In this document: in pieces, positions 28,112 to 37,540 of the stretch
Numbering within the stretch: the stretch's first letter is position 1
Layout of the letters: each line of letters begins with the position of its first letter
NCBI RefSeq assembly: GCF_023156585.1
Contig: NZ_JALNMI010000004.1
Span: 158,407 to 222,406, forward strand
Source of the DNA: Subsaxibacter sp. CAU 1640
GTDB lineage: Bacteria > Bacteroidota > Bacteroidia > Flavobacteriales > Flavobacteriaceae
Direction: 5' to 3'
Length of the DNA stretch: 64,000 nt
The notes under the pieces: generated by a model
Told to the model about the DNA's origin: nothing
The model's input: the letters and a program-made list of their open reading frames with translations, nothing else
Databases searched by the model: none
Position numbers and translations under genes: made by a program

Positions 28112-28627
28112 TCACAGATATCGCTCTTTCAAAATATTGCAGTGATGGATTTCATGCCCCAAAATTATAAAACCCAATGCTCTAACAGAAATGGTGCTAT
28201 TGCTAGCCGTTCCCGTTTGTTCCAACATCTCATCATCAAGGTTGTCAAAAAGAGTTATAGTGGCTAGCCTAACCGCCCTGTATTCATCTAACAAACTTTC
28301 AAATGATCTTATGTTTGCTTTGCTTGGTCCAACATATAAATCCTGATCAAAACCAGGCAAAGACGTCTGATCATGTCTCGCAATCCGCAAAGCTCTATAA
28401 GAAAAAATTCTTTCAGTATCAATCATGTGTAGTATTACTTCTTTTATTGTCCATTTTCCATCTGCATATCTGTATATATGTTTGTCAACATCAATAGATT
28501 GAAAAAAAGTAAAAACATTCTCTAAATTGCTTCGGAAACCATCTTTGAGATTCAAGCCTTTTGCTTTAGAAATATAGGTTTCGTAATATGGATTATATTC
28601 GTTTGATTTTAAGTGTCTAGATGTCAT
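28112..28627 (-). CDS. DinB family protein
   Basis: A 171-residue four-helix-bundle protein of the DinB/YfiT superfamily. GKWTIKEVILHMIDTERIFSYRALRIAR is the usual metal-site helix (HMIDTE), and GHEIHHCNILKERY supplies further histidines near the C-terminus. Members are metal-dependent hydrolases or thiol transferases; the substrate of this one is not known. It ends 3 bp from the aroB stop on the opposite strand. Confidence 0.88.
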   Translation of the reverse strand: MTSRHLKSNEYNPYYETYISKAKGLNLKDGFRSNLENVFTFFQSIDVDKHIYRYADGKWTIKEVILHMIDTERIFSYRALRIARHDQTSLPGFDQDLYVGPSKANIRSFESLLDEYRAVRLATITLFDNLDDEMLEQTGTASNSTISVRALGFIILGHEIHHCNILKERYL

Positions 28628-28659
28628 CTCATTGATTATTTTGCTTCATAAGTTTGAAT

Positions 28660-28693
28660 AAAAAACCCTTTGTTTGAATAAAAACAAAGGGTC
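28660..28693 (-). terminator. Rho-independent terminator of the Lrp gene
   Basis: Stem ACCCTTTGTTT / AAACAAAGGGT (28665-28675 and 28682-28692) with a short loop; on the minus strand it is followed by a T-run. It lies about 30 bp after the Lrp-family gene stop. Confidence 0.75.
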
Positions 28694-28723
28694 TGTTTAG
28701 CTATTAATCGAGCATTTGACATA

Positions 28724-29203
28724 TTACATATCATTAAAGATCGTATGCATCAAACGCTTTTTATCATTGATACTTTCTTCAAGCGAAATCATGGTTTCCG
28801 TTCTATAAACACCTTCAATATCATCAAGCATAAAAATCACTTCTTTAGCATGTGTTGTATTTTTAGCTCTGATTTTGCAGAAAATATTGAATTTTCCGGT
28901 CGTAATATGAGCAACAGTTACATAGGGTATGTTATTGATTCTTTCGAGAACAAATTGTGTTTGGGAAGTGTTATTTAGAAAAAGTCCTACGTAAGCAATA
29001 AAGGAATACCCCAACTTCTTATAGTCTAAAGTCAACGAAGAGCCTTGAATAATACCTGCATCTTCCATTTTCTTTACACGCACATGAACTGTTCCTGCAG
29101 AAATTACCAATTTCTTCGCAATATCAGTAAAGGGAATTCTAGTGTTTTCTATCAACATATCTAGAATTTGGTGGTCAATTTCGTCTATTTTATACTTACC
29201 CAT
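28724..29203 (-). CDS. Lrp/AsnC family transcriptional regulator
   Basis: A 159-residue regulator. IDEIDHQILDMLIENTRIPFTDIAKKL and SAGTVHVRVKKMEDAGII form the N-terminal winged helix-turn-helix, and the rest (YVGLFLNNTSQTQFVLERI, VTTGKFNIFCKIRAKNT, TETMISLEESI) is the RAM/AsnC ligand-binding domain. Members bind amino acids and control amino-acid metabolism genes. Monocistronic, with its own terminator. A TATTTTTG -7-like box (minus strand) lies just upstream of the start. Confidence 0.94.
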   Translation of the reverse strand: MGKYKIDEIDHQILDMLIENTRIPFTDIAKKLVISAGTVHVRVKKMEDAGIIQGSSLTLDYKKLGYSFIAYVGLFLNNTSQTQFVLERINNIPYVTVAHITTGKFNIFCKIRAKNTTHAKEVIFMLDDIEGVYRTETMISLEESINDKKRLMHTIFNDM

Positions 29204-29276
29204 TTTTTATTTTCTTTAAATTTTTTACAAAAATAGGAGAAATTGTTTGAAGATAAATCACCAAATCAAAGATTTT

Positions 29277-30422
29277 TTAGAGTTTAAATGATAATACTTC
29301 ATTATTTAATAAAACGAAATCGTTTTCGTATCCTTCGTAAATCACCTGTTTGTCGTGTGTCAAAACCACACTACTATTGGCATCCACTTCTTTATGCCCA
29401 TAAAAATCAGTTAAATCTGAAATTTTTTCAACAACAGGTATAAATTTCAACTCATCACCTATCAATAGTTCCTTATATTGGACAGCCAAATCAACATTGC
29501 GATCACCAACTTTAGCATTCCGAATTATGAAGTCATAGAACAACTTCTCATTTTGTGGAATATTAAAGTATGATTTATAATTATAGCCAGTCAATTCTTT
29601 AGACGAAATATATTCTAGCGCCAAAAGCATCGATTGGAATATATACTCTCTCACGACCTCCCTATTGTAATCATCAGGAAAATGTCCTGCTTCAAACAAA
29701 ACAGTGGGAACTTCAAGACTTTGAAAAGTATCACCCACACATTTAAGATTAAAAGCATCGTCATAAATCCCGACCTGATGAGGTATCTGCGTTTGCAAAT
29801 TGTCATTCATCAAAATAATAACCTCCATGGCTTTCTGTCGCGTTTTAGTTATGGAGCGTGCTTCATCCTGGGCTGGAGCGAGAAAAGATACTGTAGCGGG
29901 ATTATCAGTGGTTCCAGCGCTGAAAATAGTTCTTTGTCCATGAAGATTGAAACATACATTTGGTTTTATCTTTTCAAAACAGTCTCTTAGACAAATGCTT
30001 TCTGGTTGCGAAAGGTCCTGCGCATCCCTATTAAGGTCGATATAATTCGCATTGAGTCTTGTATACATTTTGGCCCCATCTGGGTTTAGTATCGGAATAA
30101 TGTGTATGGTGCAGTTGCGTAATATTTGTTTTACAGCGTTTTCAGCAGAATTAGCAAACACATTGCACAAATCAAAAATGGCTTTGGTAGTTGTGCTCTC
30201 ATTACCATGCATTTGAGACCACATGAAAACATTTTTGCTACCCGAGCCAACAGTTATTAGGTGTATTGGTTCTCCCAAAACCGAATTACCAACAATCTCC
30301 AGTTTAAAATTTAAATTGAGTTTTTTTAAAAGGGGAGCTATATTATCACCATTAATGTAACGTCCAAATAATTTAGATTCTTTATGTGCCTGAAACAGTC
30401 TTTGCAGAGTTTTTAAATCCAT
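29277..30422 (-). CDS. M14 family zinc carboxypeptidase
   Basis: A 381-residue metallocarboxypeptidase-like protein. MWSQMHGNESTTTKAI supplies the HxxE zinc ligands, IPILNPDGAKMYTRLNANYIDLNRDAQDLSQPES carries the substrate-binding Asn-Arg region, and CFNLHGQRT gives the third zinc histidine. VLFEAGHFPDDYNRE provides the catalytic Glu. No signal peptide, so probably cytoplasmic; the C-terminal 100 residues are beyond the peptidase core. It is divergent from the HTH regulator, with inverted-repeat elements between them. Confidence 0.88.
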   Translation of the reverse strand: MDLKTLQRLFQAHKESKLFGRYINGDNIAPLLKKLNLNFKLEIVGNSVLGEPIHLITVGSGSKNVFMWSQMHGNESTTTKAIFDLCNVFANSAENAVKQILRNCTIHIIPILNPDGAKMYTRLNANYIDLNRDAQDLSQPESICLRDCFEKIKPNVCFNLHGQRTIFSAGTTDNPATVSFLAPAQDEARSITKTRQKAMEVIILMNDNLQTQIPHQVGIYDDAFNLKCVGDTFQSLEVPTVLFEAGHFPDDYNREVVREYIFQSMLLALEYISSKELTGYNYKSYFNIPQNEKLFYDFIIRNAKVGDRNVDLAVQYKELLIGDELKFIPVVEKISDLTDFYGHKEVDANSSVVLTHDKQVIYEGYENDFVLLNNEVLSFKL

Positions 30423-30431
30423 TGGAAATTA

Positions 30432-30476
30432 TTGTTTCACAAATGTAAACAATTACAATTTTACATTTGTGAACAA
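30432..30476. promoter_or_regulatory. Long inverted repeat with back-to-back -7 boxes
   Basis: TTGTTTCACAAATGTAAA (30432-30449) and TTTACATTTGTGAACAA (30460-30476) are inverted copies differing by one inserted T, around a 10-bp centre. Each arm contains TACATTTG, a perfect -7 box: on the minus strand this serves the M14 gene. The symmetry suggests an operator built over the promoter. Confidence 0.55.
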
Positions 30477-30492
30477 CAAAATGAAGCCTTTT

Positions 30493-30510
30493 TGTTTACA
30501 ATATTAAACA
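30493..30510. promoter_or_regulatory. Candidate operator, copy 1
   Basis: TGTTTACAATATTAAACA has 6-bp arms TGTTTA/TAAACA. It matches the element at 30707-30724 at 15 of 18 positions. Paired palindromes in the gap upstream of an HTH regulator suggest an autoregulatory operator. Confidence 0.45.
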
Positions 30511-30675
30511 GCATAAGTCGGATATGTCGGTGAAATTACAAATTAAATCTCACAACTTTAAAACAATCTATTAAAATGTTTATTTTCAGTTATTTAAATA
30601 TATTTAAGTGAACTTATAATTTATATTTTTGTTTGATTATTTGTTAATTACTTTTCTATAGTCAACATTAATATT

Positions 30676-30683
30676 TACATTTG
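30676..30683 (+). promoter_or_regulatory. -7 box of the HTH regulator gene
   Basis: TACATTTG lies 31 bp before the ATG at 30715, embedded in TTTACATTTGTAAA, a near-palindrome resembling the arms at 30432-30476. No clear -33 TTTG was found. Confidence 0.5.
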
Positions 30684-30706
30684 TAAAACTCAAGAACCAT
30701 ATCTAT

Positions 30707-30724
30707 AGTTTACAATGATAAACA
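30707..30724. promoter_or_regulatory. Candidate operator, copy 2, covering the start codon
   Basis: AGTTTACAATGATAAACA carries arms GTTTA/TAAAC and includes the ATG at 30715. It matches copy 1 at 15 of 18 positions. Binding here could block transcription or translation of the regulator. Confidence 0.45.
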
Positions 30725-31107
30725 ATGAAGAATTTGCGAAACGGTTAGAAAAAGTCATCGAATTTTACGGTGAAACAGCCTCCTCTTTTTCAGAAAAAAT
30801 AGGTGTACAGCGCTCAAGCATTTCGCATATTTTATCTGGTCGTAATAAACCGAGTTTGGATTTTGTTTTAAAAGTTTTGTCGGAATATCCCGAAGTGGAA
30901 TTGTACTGGCTGTTAAATGGCAAAGGAACTTTCCCATCCTCTGCTCTAACTTCAAATGCTTCTAAAAGTGAACAGCAAAAAATTGAAAGGTCAGATTCAA
31001 ATGTCGAAAGAACTCTTGAGAATCTTCCTAAAGACGACAAATCCATCGAACGCATTGTGATCTTCTATAAAGATGGAACATTTCAAAATTTTGAGAATTT
31101 GAAATAG
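30715..31107 (+). CDS. XRE-type helix-turn-helix regulator
   Basis: A 130-residue protein with an N-terminal HTH_3 domain (FAKRLEKVIEFYGETASSFSEKIGVQRSSISHILSGRNKPSLDFVLKVLSEYPEV, about residues 5-60) followed by ELYWLLNGKGTFP. This is the typical flavobacterial XRE layout. The C-terminal 55 residues are polar, with a short conserved-looking tail IERIVIFYKDGTFQNFE. It is divergent from the M14 peptidase and preceded by paired palindromes, so self-control and control of the peptidase are plausible. Confidence 0.88.
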   Translation: MINNEEFAKRLEKVIEFYGETASSFSEKIGVQRSSISHILSGRNKPSLDFVLKVLSEYPEVELYWLLNGKGTFPSSALTSNASKSEQQKIERSDSNVERTLENLPKDDKSIERIVIFYKDGTFQNFENLK

Positions 31108-31169
31108 AAGTTAATTCACATGCTTCAATTATCTGCTTTTACTAATTTTGCTGCTGTTAAACCTAATTT

Positions 31170-31556
31170 ATGCGAACATACTTTTCCTTATTTTTATTGA
31201 TCTGTTTAACAAGTTGCTACGAGAAAGAGCGAAATTGCACCGATTTTAAGACAGGAACTTTCACTTTCAATTATACCATTGATGGTGTCGAGAAAACAGG
31301 AAAGTTTGTAAGAACTGAACATTATAATATTGATTATTATGAAAACAAAGTAGATTCTGCTTCCATACGATGGATCAATGATTGTGAGTTCATACAGACT
31401 AAAATAAATCCGAAAAGCAAATCAGAGGAAAAGGCAATCCATATGAAAATTTTGAGTACAACAAAAGACTCCTACACCTTTGAATACAGCCTAGCTGTGC
31501 CTCCTACCAACAAAAAGAAGCGTGTAGAAAAAGGTACGGCGACAAAAATCGATTAA
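31170..31556 (+). CDS. Small lipoprotein of unknown function
   Basis: A 128-residue protein with a lipobox signal (LFLLICLTSC, C16), so probably anchored in a membrane facing the periplasm or surface. The mature part begins CYEKERNCTDFKTGTFTFNYTIDGVEKTGKFVRTE and is predicted mostly beta-strand. Homologues beside topoisomerase IV genes are sometimes mislabelled as topoisomerase; nothing here supports that. It is convergent with parC. Confidence 0.8.
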   Translation: MRTYFSLFLLICLTSCYEKERNCTDFKTGTFTFNYTIDGVEKTGKFVRTEHYNIDYYENKVDSASIRWINDCEFIQTKINPKSKSEEKAIHMKILSTTKDSYTFEYSLAVPPTNKKKRVEKGTATKID

Positions 31557-31622
31557 ATCAAACGTTTCAATTTAAATTTAGGCCAACGTTTGACTGTCAT
31601 AAAGGGCTTTTAAAGTAAGATA

Positions 31623-34322
31623 TTAGAATAATTTCGTCTGCCCTTTTTCATCCAAAAAGGTTTCGTCGTCATCGTCATTCTTCCTGGTAAGATTTGTGAT
31701 TTCCATTGGCGGATTTTGTCCAGAAGGTTTGCTCGGCGAATCTTCTTCATTCACTTCCTCCTCATCCACAACATCTATCTCGTCTGCGTGAACTTCTTCT
31801 GGCTCTTCATACGGTAACGGATCCAACAAACTGACTTGTTTAATTTTTTCGGTAGTGAACTGATTACCCAGGGCTTTAATACCTTTTATGGAAATGAATT
31901 CCTCAAAATTCAATTCTTCATTGTCACGCTGTTCCTTGCCTCTTGGTTTAGCAAACACGACTTCGGCAATCGGTCGCCAATCGGTAGAAACAATCTCTAA
32001 TTGGGAATTAGGATGGTCAGAAATAAAGACTTCTTCCCTATTTTCGTTTTCAATCAAAAAGCGTTTTACAAAGTAACGTTCCTTTTCGCCATCATAATAC
32101 AAAGCAGAAATTGGTTTTTTTGGCACCCACTTTTCCAAGACAATCATATCATCATCAAATCGGGTGGTAAGCTCTGGGAGAATGGTCTTAATCACACCAG
32201 CTTGGGTTATGATCAACAAACGGTCTTCTCCTCTAAACTCTCCCATCAATTCGCCACGCTCATCAACATTCAAACGTTGAACGGTATCATCAAACCAAAT
32301 TTTACGAGGTTTTAAAGTGGATATACCGTGCTCTTTAAGTTCGATTTTCTTAACAGCGTGTTTTGTGACTTGATTTCCTTTGGAATTTCGGCCTTTGATA
32401 AGCACATCTGAAAAATCCAAATCCCACTTCAGTTTTTTGATACTTCCCACCTGGCGCAAGAAAATAGTCACGACTTCTGCCTCACCATTCGGATTGGCTG
32501 AAAAATAAAGCACGGTCGAACCTTTGGTTTCGTTGGTCAAATCATATTCTCTATCGCGCGTTATACTTGTAACCGCAAAACGTTTCACGTACGATGGACC
32601 TTTACTGCCATCGCGATAAATCATATTATAGATGGTGCGTTTGTCCTTTTTCTTAAAGACAGCCACGTGGATAATATCTTTGCCAACGAACTTTTTATCA
32701 TCGACCTTGGAAACCATCATTTTACCATCATTGGTAAACACAATAATATCATCAATATCACTGCAATCGCACACATATTCATCTCTGCGTAAGGAGGTTC
32801 CAATAAATCCTTCTTCCCTATTGACATACAATTTCGTGTTGCGCATCACCACTTTTGTAGCATCGACATCATCAAACAATCGCAATTCGGTCATACGCTC
32901 ACGACCTTTGCCGTAATCGTTTTTCAAACGTGTGAAGTAAGCAATGGCGTAATCCGTCAAATGCTCCAAATCATATTTCACTTGAGCAATTTGCTCCTCC
33001 AAAGCTTCAATACGTTGCTGCGCTTTGTCAATATCAAATTTTGAAATACGTTTGATTCTAATTTCGGTCAAACGCTCAATATCCTCTTGGGTAATGGCAC
33101 GTTTTAAATGTGCAATATGAGGTTTCAAACCTTTATCGATGGCTGCAATAACACCTTCCCAAGTTTCTTCTTCCTCAATATCGCGATAGATTCTATTTTC
33201 AATAAAGATGCGTTCCAAGGATGCAAAATGCCACTGTTCTTCAAACTCATCCAATTTGATTTCCAAATTAGATTTCAACAACTCAACCGTATGGTCTGTA
33301 GATCGTTGCAGTATTTCAGTGACACCAATAAATAAAGGTTTGTTGTCTTCAATTACACAACCTAATGGTGAAATGGAATTCTCGCAATTGGTAAATGCAT
33401 ACAAGGCGTCAATGGTCTTATCTGGTGAAATTCCTGAAGGCAAATGCACCAAAATCTCAACTTCTGCAGCCGTATTGTCCTCTATCTTCTTGATTTTGAT
33501 TTTGCCCTTATCATTGGCTTTCAAAATGGAATCAATCAACGAAGAAGTGGTGGTACCATAAGGAATTTCGGTAATGTTGAGTGTGTTCTTGTCAAGCGTT
33601 GAAATCTTCGCGCGAACACGCACTTTTCCGCCTCGCATTCCATCTTTATAATCACTGCAATCTGCGATACCGGCTGTTGGAAAATCAGGTAAAATGGTAA
33701 ACTTCTTTCCTTTCAAATGCTTAATGGAAGCATCAATCAATTCATTAAAATTGTGAGGTAGAATCTTTGTAGACAATCCCACTGCAATTCCTTCACCACC
33801 TTGTGCCAACAGCAAAGGGAACATCACCGGAAGATTGATAGGCTCCTTACGACGACCATCATAAGAGGCTTGCCATTCGGTGATTTTTGGATTGTAAACA
33901 ACATCCAAGGCAAATTTAGACAAGCGCGCCTCAATATAACGAGAAGCTGCTGCGCTATCACCTGTCAGGATGTTTCCCCAGTTTCCTTGGGTATCTATCA
34001 ATAAATCTTTTTGTCCTATCTGCACCATCGCATCACCAATACTGGCGTCACCGTGTGGATGGTATTGCATCGTATGTCCAACGATATTCGCCACTTTGTT
34101 GTAACGACCATCATCCAAATCTTTCATAGACTGCATAATGCGTCGTTGCACTGGCTTAAAACCATCTTCAATGGCAGGCACAGCACGTTCCAAAATCACA
34201 TAGGAAGCATAGTCGAGGAACCAATCCTCAAACATTCCCGAAACCCTCGTTATGGTCTCGTTGCCTGTAGATTCTTGTGGTTGTTCGTTATCGTTGTGTA
34301 GTTCTTCGTTCTCTAAACTCAT
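31623..34322 (-). CDS. parC: DNA topoisomerase IV subunit A
   Basis: An 899-residue type IIA topoisomerase breakage-reunion subunit. FKPVQRRIMQSMKDLDDGRYNKVANIVG starts the winged-helix region, HPHGDASIGDAMV follows, and SAAASRYIEARLSK contains the active Tyr (Y129). The C-terminal half holds beta-pinwheel repeats with an acidic tail (VDEEEVNEEDSPS). With ParE it decatenates daughter chromosomes. The operon order is parE, small membrane protein, parC. Naming as ParC rather than GyrA rests on the adjacent parE-type gene. Confidence 0.95.
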   Translation of the reverse strand: MSLENEELHNDNEQPQESTGNETITRVSGMFEDWFLDYASYVILERAVPAIEDGFKPVQRRIMQSMKDLDDGRYNKVANIVGHTMQYHPHGDASIGDAMVQIGQKDLLIDTQGNWGNILTGDSAAASRYIEARLSKFALDVVYNPKITEWQASYDGRRKEPINLPVMFPLLLAQGGEGIAVGLSTKILPHNFNELIDASIKHLKGKKFTILPDFPTAGIADCSDYKDGMRGGKVRVRAKISTLDKNTLNITEIPYGTTTSSLIDSILKANDKGKIKIKKIEDNTAAEVEILVHLPSGISPDKTIDALYAFTNCENSISPLGCVIEDNKPLFIGVTEILQRSTDHTVELLKSNLEIKLDEFEEQWHFASLERIFIENRIYRDIEEEETWEGVIAAIDKGLKPHIAHLKRAITQEDIERLTEIRIKRISKFDIDKAQQRIEALEEQIAQVKYDLEHLTDYAIAYFTRLKNDYGKGRERMTELRLFDDVDATKVVMRNTKLYVNREEGFIGTSLRRDEYVCDCSDIDDIIVFTNDGKMMVSKVDDKKFVGKDIIHVAVFKKKDKRTIYNMIYRDGSKGPSYVKRFAVTSITRDREYDLTNETKGSTVLYFSANPNGEAEVVTIFLRQVGSIKKLKWDLDFSDVLIKGRNSKGNQVTKHAVKKIELKEHGISTLKPRKIWFDDTVQRLNVDERGELMGEFRGEDRLLIITQAGVIKTILPELTTRFDDDMIVLEKWVPKKPISALYYDGEKERYFVKRFLIENENREEVFISDHPNSQLEIVSTDWRPIAEVVFAKPRGKEQRDNEELNFEEFISIKGIKALGNQFTTEKIKQVSLLDPLPYEEPEEVHADEIDVVDEEEVNEEDSPSKPSGQNPPMEITNLTRKNDDDDETFLDEKGQTKLF

Positions 34323-34327
34323 TATAA

Positions 34328-34807
34328 TTATAATGGATTTGCATTCATCTTTATCATCTTGCTTAACGACTGCCTAATGTAGCGTCTCTTCTTCTTTGGA
34401 ACCAGCGAGATGTTAAAGGTTTCTTTCTTCTTTCCGCCTTTTCTGTCTTTTATGTATAAGTCCAAGGTTCTATACAGCAAAAAATTATTGAATTTAAAAG
34501 CTGCCAATCTATCCTTGTCAAACTCAACAATGTGTTCTCTGTAGTTGGCATATTCTGCCAATAACAATCCTCTGTTAATGACGATGACCTTTGAACCATC
34601 ACTATCATACTCAAAATACCTTGAAACTCTGTGTACCAAGAAGAACACTGCGGCGAAAAATAGAATGATGATAGCAAACGTCAGTATCGGACTTGAGGTC
34701 AAATGCCTGAAAGAGCTGAATAGAATAGCAGATACTATAGCAAACACTACCAGTATGAAATATACCGACACTATCATATTTCTTACCTTGGAGTTGTTAG
34801 TTCTCAT
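34328..34807 (-). CDS. Two-TM membrane protein between parE and parC
   Basis: A 159-residue protein with two N-terminal membrane helices ([19 protein letters not shown] and [20 protein letters not shown]) and a basic cytoplasmic domain ending [18 protein letters not shown]. Its ATG overlaps the end of parE by 11 bp and its stop is 5 bp before the parC start, so it belongs to the topoisomerase IV operon. No family recognised; a role in chromosome segregation is only suggested by position. Confidence 0.82.
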   Translation of the reverse strand: MRTNNSKVRNMIVSVYFILVVFAIVSAILFSSFRHLTSSPILTFAIIILFFAAVFFLVHRVSRYFEYDSDGSKVIVINRGLLLAEYANYREHIVEFDKDRLAAFKFNNFLLYRTLDLYIKDRKGGKKKETFNISLVPKKKRRYIRQSLSKMIKMNANPL

Positions 34808-36662
34808 GTGCTTCTTCTACGATATCTAATTCTACTTTAAGGTTGTTGATAATGAAATCTTGACGGTCTGGGGTGTTTTTGCCCATATAGAATTCCAAAA
34901 GATTTTCGATAGACATATCCTTATCGAGCATCACTGGGTCGAGACGGATGTCTTCGCCAATGAAATTCTTGAACTCATCTGGTGAAATCTCGCCCAAACC
35001 TTTAAATCGGGTGATTTCGGGTTTTGGTTTTAATTTTTCGATGGCATTACGACGTTCTTCATCAGAATAACAATAAATCGTTTCTTTTTTGTTTCTGACC
35101 CTAAACAACGGCGTTTGCAAGATATACAAATGACCTTCCTTTATCAACTCTGGAAAGAATTGCAGGAAAAAGGTAATCAACAGCAAACGAATATGCATTC
35201 CATCCACATCGGCATCTGTAGCGATGACGATGTTGTTATATCTTAAATCTTCAATGGTTTCTTCGATATTCAGCGCAGCTTGCAAGAGATTGAATTCTTC
35301 ATTCTCATACACAATCTTTTTGCTCATACCATAAGAGTTGAGAGGCTTTCCCCTCAAACTGAACACGGCTTGCGTATTCACATCCCTGGATTTTGTGATG
35401 CTACCTGAAGCCGAATCACCCTCTGTGATGAAAAGCGTGGTCTCTAGATTGCGTTCGTTTTTGGTATCACCAAAATGCACTCGGCAATCTCGTAGTTTCT
35501 TGTTGTGCAGACTGGCTTTCTTGGCTCTGTCTTTTGCGAGTTTACGAATACCTGACAACTCCTTACGTTCGTGTTCTGCTTGAATGATCTTACGTTGAAT
35601 GCGTTCCGCAGTTTCTGGATTTTTATGAAGGTAGTTGTCGAGGTGTGTCTTTAGGAAATCGTTGATGTAGGTACGTACTGTTGGCAAGTCGCCTCCCATG
35701 TCGGTAGAGCCCAACTTTGTTTTGGTCTGGCTCTCGAAGACGGGTTCCATCACCTTAATGGAGACGGCAGACACGATTGATTTTCTAACATCGGCTGCAT
35801 CGTAACTTTTTCCGTAGAACTCACGAAGGGTTTTTACCAAGGCTTCTCTGAACGCTGCCAAGTGCGTTCCTCCCTGGGTGGTGTTCTGTCCGTTGACGAA
35901 GGAATGATACTCTTCGCTATACTGTGTCTTGCTATGTGTGATGGCCACCTCGATATCATCACCACGTAAGTGAATGATAGGATACGCCATATCTGCTTCG
36001 GTGATGTTCTCTTGCAAAAGATCCTTCAATCCGTTTTCTGAATAGAACTTTTCGCCATTGAACATAATGGTAAGTCCTGGATTGAGGTACACGTAGTTTT
36101 TGAGCATACGCTCTACGTACTCATTCCTGAACTTATAATTCTTGAAAATGGTATCATCTGGTACAAACGAAACCTTCGTACCCTTGCGGCGTGTGGTATC
36201 GTCGAGGAGTTCTTCATTGGTGAGATTCCCAATATTGAATTCTGCGGAAGCGGACTTCCCATCTCTATTACTTTCGACACGGAAATAGCTGGAGAGTGCA
36301 TTGACGGCCTTGGTTCCTACCCCATTCAATCCGACGGATTTCTTAAAGGCTTTGGAATCGTACTTACCACCTGTGTTCATCTTTGAGACGACATCTACCA
36401 CTTTACCAAGTGGAATGCCACGTCCATAATCGCGCACAATGACTTTATTGCCCTGAATGCTGACCTCAATGGTCTTGCCGGCGCCCATCACATACTCATC
36501 GATAGAGTTGTCGAGGACTTCCTTCAACAAGATGTAAATACCATCATCTGCCGAGGAGCCATCGCCGAGTTTCCCGATGTACATACCGGGACGCATACGT
36601 ATGTGCTCTTTCCAATCGAGCGAGCGTATGTTTTCTTCGGTATATTCGGTGTGTTGAGACAT
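34797..36662 (-). CDS. parE: DNA topoisomerase IV subunit B
   Basis: A 621-residue GHKL ATPase subunit. [12 protein letters not shown] (about residues 49-60) is the ATP/Mg site, [11 protein letters not shown] and [14 protein letters not shown] are further GHKL motifs. [12 protein letters not shown] is the TOPRIM acidic motif and [16 protein letters not shown] the DxD motif. Length is short as for Bacteroidota ParE. Base composition of this gene is more GC-rich than its surroundings. It is first in the parE-membrane protein-parC operon. Confidence 0.95.
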   Translation of the reverse strand: MSQHTEYTEENIRSLDWKEHIRMRPGMYIGKLGDGSSADDGIYILLKEVLDNSIDEYVMGAGKTIEVSIQGNKVIVRDYGRGIPLGKVVDVVSKMNTGGKYDSKAFKKSVGLNGVGTKAVNALSSYFRVESNRDGKSASAEFNIGNLTNEELLDDTTRRKGTKVSFVPDDTIFKNYKFRNEYVERMLKNYVYLNPGLTIMFNGEKFYSENGLKDLLQENITEADMAYPIIHLRGDDIEVAITHSKTQYSEEYHSFVNGQNTTQGGTHLAAFREALVKTLREFYGKSYDAADVRKSIVSAVSIKVMEPVFESQTKTKLGSTDMGGDLPTVRTYINDFLKTHLDNYLHKNPETAERIQRKIIQAEHERKELSGIRKLAKDRAKKASLHNKKLRDCRVHFGDTKNERNLETTLFITEGDSASGSITKSRDVNTQAVFSLRGKPLNSYGMSKKIVYENEEFNLLQAALNIEETIEDLRYNNIVIATDADVDGMHIRLLLITFFLQFFPELIKEGHLYILQTPLFRVRNKKETIYCYSDEERRNAIEKLKPKPEITRFKGLGEISPDEFKNFIGEDIRLDPVMLDKDMSIENLLEFYMGKNTPDRQDFIINNLKVELDIVEEAHEN

Positions 36663-36719
36663 AAGTGGTGTGCGATTTTTAGCTAGGACGCTAATATAAC
36701 ATATAGGCTTAAAAGATAA

Positions 36720-36830
36720 AACCTGTGTGTGGGAAAGTAATTAACAATTGGATGTTAGCTATTAGCTGTTAGCCTTTAGCTTTTAGCTGCTGGCTGTATA
36801 CCGTTAACTGTAAACTGTGAACTATAAATA
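36720..36830. repeat. Low-complexity TTAGCT/AACTGT repeats
   Basis: Imperfect short repeats of TTAGCT (TTAGCTATTAGCTGTTAGCC and so on) followed by AACTGTAAACTGTGAACT lie between parE and a small membrane gene. There is no ORF. The period is about 7-8 bp, unlike the 21-bp arrays nearby. Confidence 0.5.
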
Positions 36831-36986
36831 CTAGCTGCTTTTCGACTTAACCGCAAAATAGATGATGGGGATGATGATGACTGCGGCAGCGATGACGAGG
36901 GATGTGATGAGTACAAATTTGAAGACGTAGTAGAACAGTACGAATGCGATGATGGCTACGATGATGCCGATGATGAATCCTTTCAT
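36831..36986 (-). CDS. Small single-domain membrane protein (51 aa)
   Basis: An ATG at 36986 opens a 51-residue ORF ending at TAG 36831. It is almost entirely hydrophobic: GFIIGIIVAIIAFVLFYYVF and FVLITSLVIAAAVIIIPIIYF, ending in the basic tail AVKSKSS. The pattern of two short helices with Lys only at the ends is typical of real small membrane proteins, and codons are not random (ATC-rich). No family recognised. Confidence 0.65.
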   Translation of the reverse strand: MKGFIIGIIVAIIAFVLFYYVFKFVLITSLVIAAAVIIIPIIYFAVKSKSS

Positions 36987-37189
36987 AGGGTGTGTTGGGT
37001 TAAATTGTTTGTATTAAAGGTAGGGATTTTTTGATGAAAGATGGACGATTTACGATGAATGATTAACTCTTATACTCCAATTAATGATGAATAATTACTC
37101 ATTAATAATTGTTGATTTTTGATGGTGGTTTTTTGACCCTGTTTTTGGGGTGTTTTTGAGGTTTTACTGGGGTTGCGGAGCGTTTTTCT

Positions 37190-37483
37190 AGACTACAGAG
37201 TACAACTATTAGACTACAAAGTACAATTGTTAGACCATAGAGTACAACAATTAGATGACAGAGTACAACTGTTAGACTACAGAGTACAATTCCTTGACAT
37301 AATAGTACAAGTGTTTGACATTAAAAAACTATTGTTTGGCAGAAAAGTACAGTTGCTTGGCAGAAAAGTACAGTTGCTTGGCAGAAAAGTATAATTGTTT
37401 GGCAGGAAAATACTATAGTTTGGCAGGAGAGCACTTTTGTTAGGGTGCGGAGTACTATTTGTTGGCAGGAGAAAATTGTTGTT
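37190..37483. repeat. 21-bp tandem array 1 (14 units)
   Basis: Fourteen contiguous units of exactly 21 bp run from 37190 to 37483 without an indel. The core of the first half is AGTACAACTGTT after AGACTACAG; later units drift to TGGCAGAAAAGTACAGTTG. In one plus frame (from a TTG at 37173 to a TAA at 37392-37394) the units encode heptads LDYRVQL, with V and L at positions that would be a and d of a coiled coil. Several unit-to-unit changes are silent in that frame (TTA/CTT/CTA, CTA/TTG/CTG, CAA/CAG, GAC/GAT). No ATG precedes it, so a gene is not called. Confidence 0.9.
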
Positions 37484-37540
37484 TTATTCCAATCGTCTTG
37501 AATGTAATATTTGTTTTATCTATCATCTACGTTCATTTTT

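Noticed and set aside
31170-31556. Topoisomerase-related protein
   Set aside because: The only link is position beside parC. The sequence is a small lipoprotein with a lipobox.
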